Assembly: GCA_007132595.1 (NCBI GenBank)
Contig: SLOH01000055.1
Location: forward strand, 1-6,507
DNA from: Waddliaceae bacterium
Lineage (GTDB): Bacteria; Chlamydiota; Chlamydiia; Chlamydiales; SLOH01
Reading direction: 5' to 3'
DNA length: 6,507 bases
Shown here: positions 5,411-6,507 of the stretch, piece after piece
How the letters are laid out: each line of letters begins with the position of its first letter
How positions within the stretch are numbered: position 1 is the first letter of the stretch
Made by a program: the position numbers and the translations under genes
The notes under the pieces: model-generated
Database searches by the model: none
Seen by the model: only the letters and a program-made list of their open reading frames with translations
Told to the model about the DNA's origin: nothing

Positions 5411-6293
5411 TTATGTAATGGAGCCATTTGGTGTAGGCCAGATCCAGCGTATAGTATAGGCTCATTCCAAGCTGCAATCCGCCCTGCAGGAGAGTGTTCG
5501 GGTACATTCGACAAATAAGCATGGCCAAGTATCCGATCGCTCGTTTGATTAATGCTCGAGATTTAATGTCTTGAGTACTCTCAAGCGCTTGCTTGATTTT
5601 TTCCCAAGAGGGATCGTTTAAGTTGTTTAAAGTCCAGGTGTCGATTTGGCGAACAACTCGACATCCCAGTCCATCATTTATCGACGGTTTGTGATTAATT
5701 GCGCGTATGACCTGCCGGGTGACATCATCAATCTTGCTTTCCTCTATTTTATTGATTTTTCCGATAAGGGACTTGGTTTCAATATAATCATAAATATCAA
5801 AGAAGATTGTCACGGCAAGCGAGGCGATCCCAATCGGAATCATCAACTGGTAGAGCGCCGTTGCAATAGCAAAAGATCCTGCTAAAGAGGCAAAAGAGGC
5901 AACCGTTCCGGCTAAAATAAGAAAAGTATCTGCGACTTTTGCAACAACTTTAAGAGTGGTGAGTAACATTGCCTTTTTGTCATTGACGCAGATGCTGTGG
6001 TTGACATCGTGGAGATGCTTTGAAAGGTCTTGCAAGGTCAGATTGACACTAAGAGGGACATACGAGTGGAGGCTTAAAATGCATTTGGAGGCGTGGCCAA
6101 CATAATCGGGTATCTGTTTAAAGAGTCGACTTAAAAAAATCAGCGCGTTCCAGGTGGTATAACTAACGCTTTGGATCAGGTCGGTATTTTGACTGATCAC
6201 AGTAAGGACACGGTTACAATAATCGGAAGATTGACAGTTTGAACCAGAAGGATAGTGGACAATAGAAGATTCTGCTTTAATCGACATGTTCAT
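5400..6293 (-). CDS. Putative inclusion-membrane (Inc-like) protein, lineage-specific
   Basis: A 297-residue protein I do not recognise by name. Its main feature is a bilobed hydrophobic domain at about 122-167: two closely spaced membrane segments, TFLILAGTVASFASLAGSFA and YQLMIPIGIASLAVTIFF, joined by a short turn. This is the hallmark of chlamydial Inc proteins, which are secreted by the type III system into the vacuole membrane. It is flanked by an N-terminal region of about 120 residues and a C-terminal one of about 130 with a weaker hydrophobic stretch (252-287). There is no cleavable signal peptide, as expected for an Inc. The start at 6293 has a GGGAG Shine-Dalgarno at 6304-6308, 10 nt upstream; ATG at 6287 is too far from it. 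The last three residues (Arg-Asn-Pro) and the TGA come from, or straddle, the right end of the inserted 160-bp element. It is divergent from the lplA-like gene with only 21 bp between. Confidence 0.72.
   Translation of the reverse strand: MNMSIKAESSIVHYPSGSNCQSSDYCNRVLTVISQNTDLIQSVSYTTWNALIFLSRLFKQIPDYVGHASKCILSLHSYVPLSVNLTLQDLSKHLHDVNHSICVNDKKAMLLTTLKVVAKVADTFLILAGTVASFASLAGSFAIATALYQLMIPIGIASLAVTIFFDIYDYIETKSLIGKINKIEESKIDDVTRQVIRAINHKPSINDGLGCRVVRQIDTWTLNNLNDPSWEKIKQALESTQDIKSRALIKRAIGYLAMLICRMYPNTLLQGGLQLGMSLYYTLDLAYTKWLHYIRNP
5411..5415 (+). repeat. Right copy of a 5-bp target-site duplication (TTATG)
   Basis: This is the partner of TTATG at 5246-5250. It lies inside the coding sequence of the Inc-like gene, covering the Ile codon and neighbouring bases near its C-terminus. 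Confidence 0.65.
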
Positions 6294-6303
6294 ATTTGAT
6301 ATA

Positions 6304-6308
6304 CTCCC
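6304..6308 (-). promoter_or_regulatory. Ribosome binding site that sets the Inc-like start
   Basis: GGGAG on the minus strand lies 10 nt before ATG 6293 and 16 nt before the in-frame ATG at 6287, which favours the upstream start codon. Confidence 0.55.
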
Positions 6309-6314
6309 GCACTT

Positions 6315-6485
6315 ATGAAATGGACGATCATTGATTCAGGTAGATCGACTGCAACTGAAAACATGGCACAAGATTATGGGCTTTTACAGCAGTTGTCGTC
6401 AATGACAGAGCCGATTCTTCGGCTTTATGAGTGGGAAAAGCCCATAATCTTGTGCCATGTTTTCAGTTGCAGTCGATCTACCTGA
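6315..6485 (+). CDS. lplA: Lipoate-protein ligase-like gene, N-terminal fragment broken by an inverted copy of itself
   Basis: The frame opens MKWTIIDSGRSTATENMAQD and continues to ILRLYEWEKP (34-43). This fits the start of lipoate-protein ligase A (pattern ...D.g...A.eNMA.D..LL....P.LRLYEW..P). That enzyme attaches scavenged lipoate to 2-oxoacid dehydrogenases, a useful ability for an intracellular parasite. From about codon 41-43 onward the DNA is the reverse complement of 6335-6385. The frame then reads IILCHVF..., unlike the family, and stops at TGA 6483-6485 after 56 residues. The full family length is about 230-330 residues, so the real gene must continue elsewhere. An in-frame TGA at 6297-6299 rules out a much longer N-terminus. 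No Shine-Dalgarno is visible. Assignment rests on about 42 residues, so it is moderate. Confidence 0.55.
   Translation: MKWTIIDSGRSTATENMAQDYGLLQQLSSMTEPILRLYEWEKPIILCHVFSCSRST
6335..6385 (+). repeat. Left arm of a perfect 51-bp inverted repeat
   Basis: This stretch, inside the lplA-like coding start, is the exact reverse complement of 6436-6486, with a 50-bp spacer (6386-6435). Pairing stops sharply at both ends (6334/6487 and 6386/6435 do not pair). Confidence 0.95.
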
Positions 6486-6486
6486 A
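6436..6486 (-). repeat. Right arm of the 51-bp inverted repeat
   Basis: Exact reverse complement of 6335-6385. It begins with AAAAGCCC, which also fits the expected coding continuation (Glu-Lys-Pro), and ends with CTGAA, which is shared with the following forward copy. Confidence 0.95.
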
Positions 6487-6507
6487 AACATGGCACAAGA
6501 TTATGGG
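6482..6507 (+). repeat. 26-bp forward copy of 6355-6380 at the window end
   Basis: 6482-6507 is identical to 6355-6380 and overlaps the end of the inverted arm by 5 bp (CTGAA). It runs to the last base, so its true length is unknown. This third copy returns to the original orientation, giving forward, reverse, forward order. Confidence 0.95.

Noticed and set aside
5646..5885. Plus-strand 79-codon frame opposite the Inc-like gene
   Set aside because: It is fully antisense to the bilobed membrane domain of the longer frame, which has a proper ribosome site; a shadow.
6335..6486. Reading the 51-bp inverted repeat as transposon ends or a regulatory cruciform
   Set aside because: The arms lie inside a coding start, have no flanking duplication, and are followed by a third forward copy. 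This fits template switching better than a mobile element.
1..6507. tRNA, rRNA, CRISPR array or phage-defence system
   Set aside because: I saw no cloverleaf-like tRNA, no rRNA signature, no regularly spaced repeats and no nuclease, helicase or toxin-antitoxin gene of a defence type; the genes present are accounted for above.

Overview
The window looks like a 6.5-kb piece of a Chlamydiae genome, probably an environmental or amoeba-associated relative rather than Chlamydia itself. The evidence is the tightly overlapping run rnc-radA-hemC, the order I recall for Chlamydia trachomatis CT297-CT298-CT299. Divergent to it is a small gene resembling the CT296 family, and a superoxide dismutase gene (CT294 in C. 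trachomatis, as I recall) lies next to the cluster. There is also a protein with a bilobed hydrophobic domain of the inclusion-membrane (Inc) type and a membrane-anchored ankyrin protein, both typical of chlamydial host-interaction genes. No database search was possible, so the taxonomic call rests on gene order and protein recognition.

Layout, left to right. Positions 1-246 (minus) hold the N-terminal part of an Mn-type superoxide dismutase, cut by the window edge. A spacer of about 107 bp with a strong Shine-Dalgarno sequence and an imperfect hairpin precedes it. Positions 354-3654 (minus) are a three-gene operon transcribed rnc, then radA, then hemC. The genes overlap by 13-16 bp, and the hemC product is a HemC-HemD fusion. 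A 160-bp AT-rich divergent promoter region with a GC-rich dyad separates this operon from the CT296-like gene (3815-4432, plus). That gene converges, 16 bp away, on a minus-strand ankyrin-repeat gene (4449-5162, or to 5216 with a TTG start). Positions 5251-5410 are a 160-bp foldback element (MITE-like) with matching terminal inverted repeats and a 5-bp direct duplication, inserted into the last codons of the Inc-like gene (5400-6293, minus). At the right end, 6315 onward (plus), begins a lipoate-protein ligase-like gene. It is broken after about 42 codons by a perfect 51-bp inverted copy of its own start, followed by a further 26-bp forward copy that runs to the window end.

The housekeeping part joins RNA processing (RNase III), recombination and repair (RadA) and the middle of haem synthesis (porphobilinogen to uroporphyrinogen III) in one transcript, with an oxidative-stress enzyme downstream. 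The right half is accessory: two lineage-specific, host-interaction-like membrane proteins and a small mobile element. The most notable items are the HemCD fusion that lacks the canonical cofactor cysteine and third domain, the MITE-like insertion that rewrote a gene's C-terminus, and the nested inverted/direct repeat at the right end. I judge that last structure more likely to be an amplification or assembly artefact than biology.
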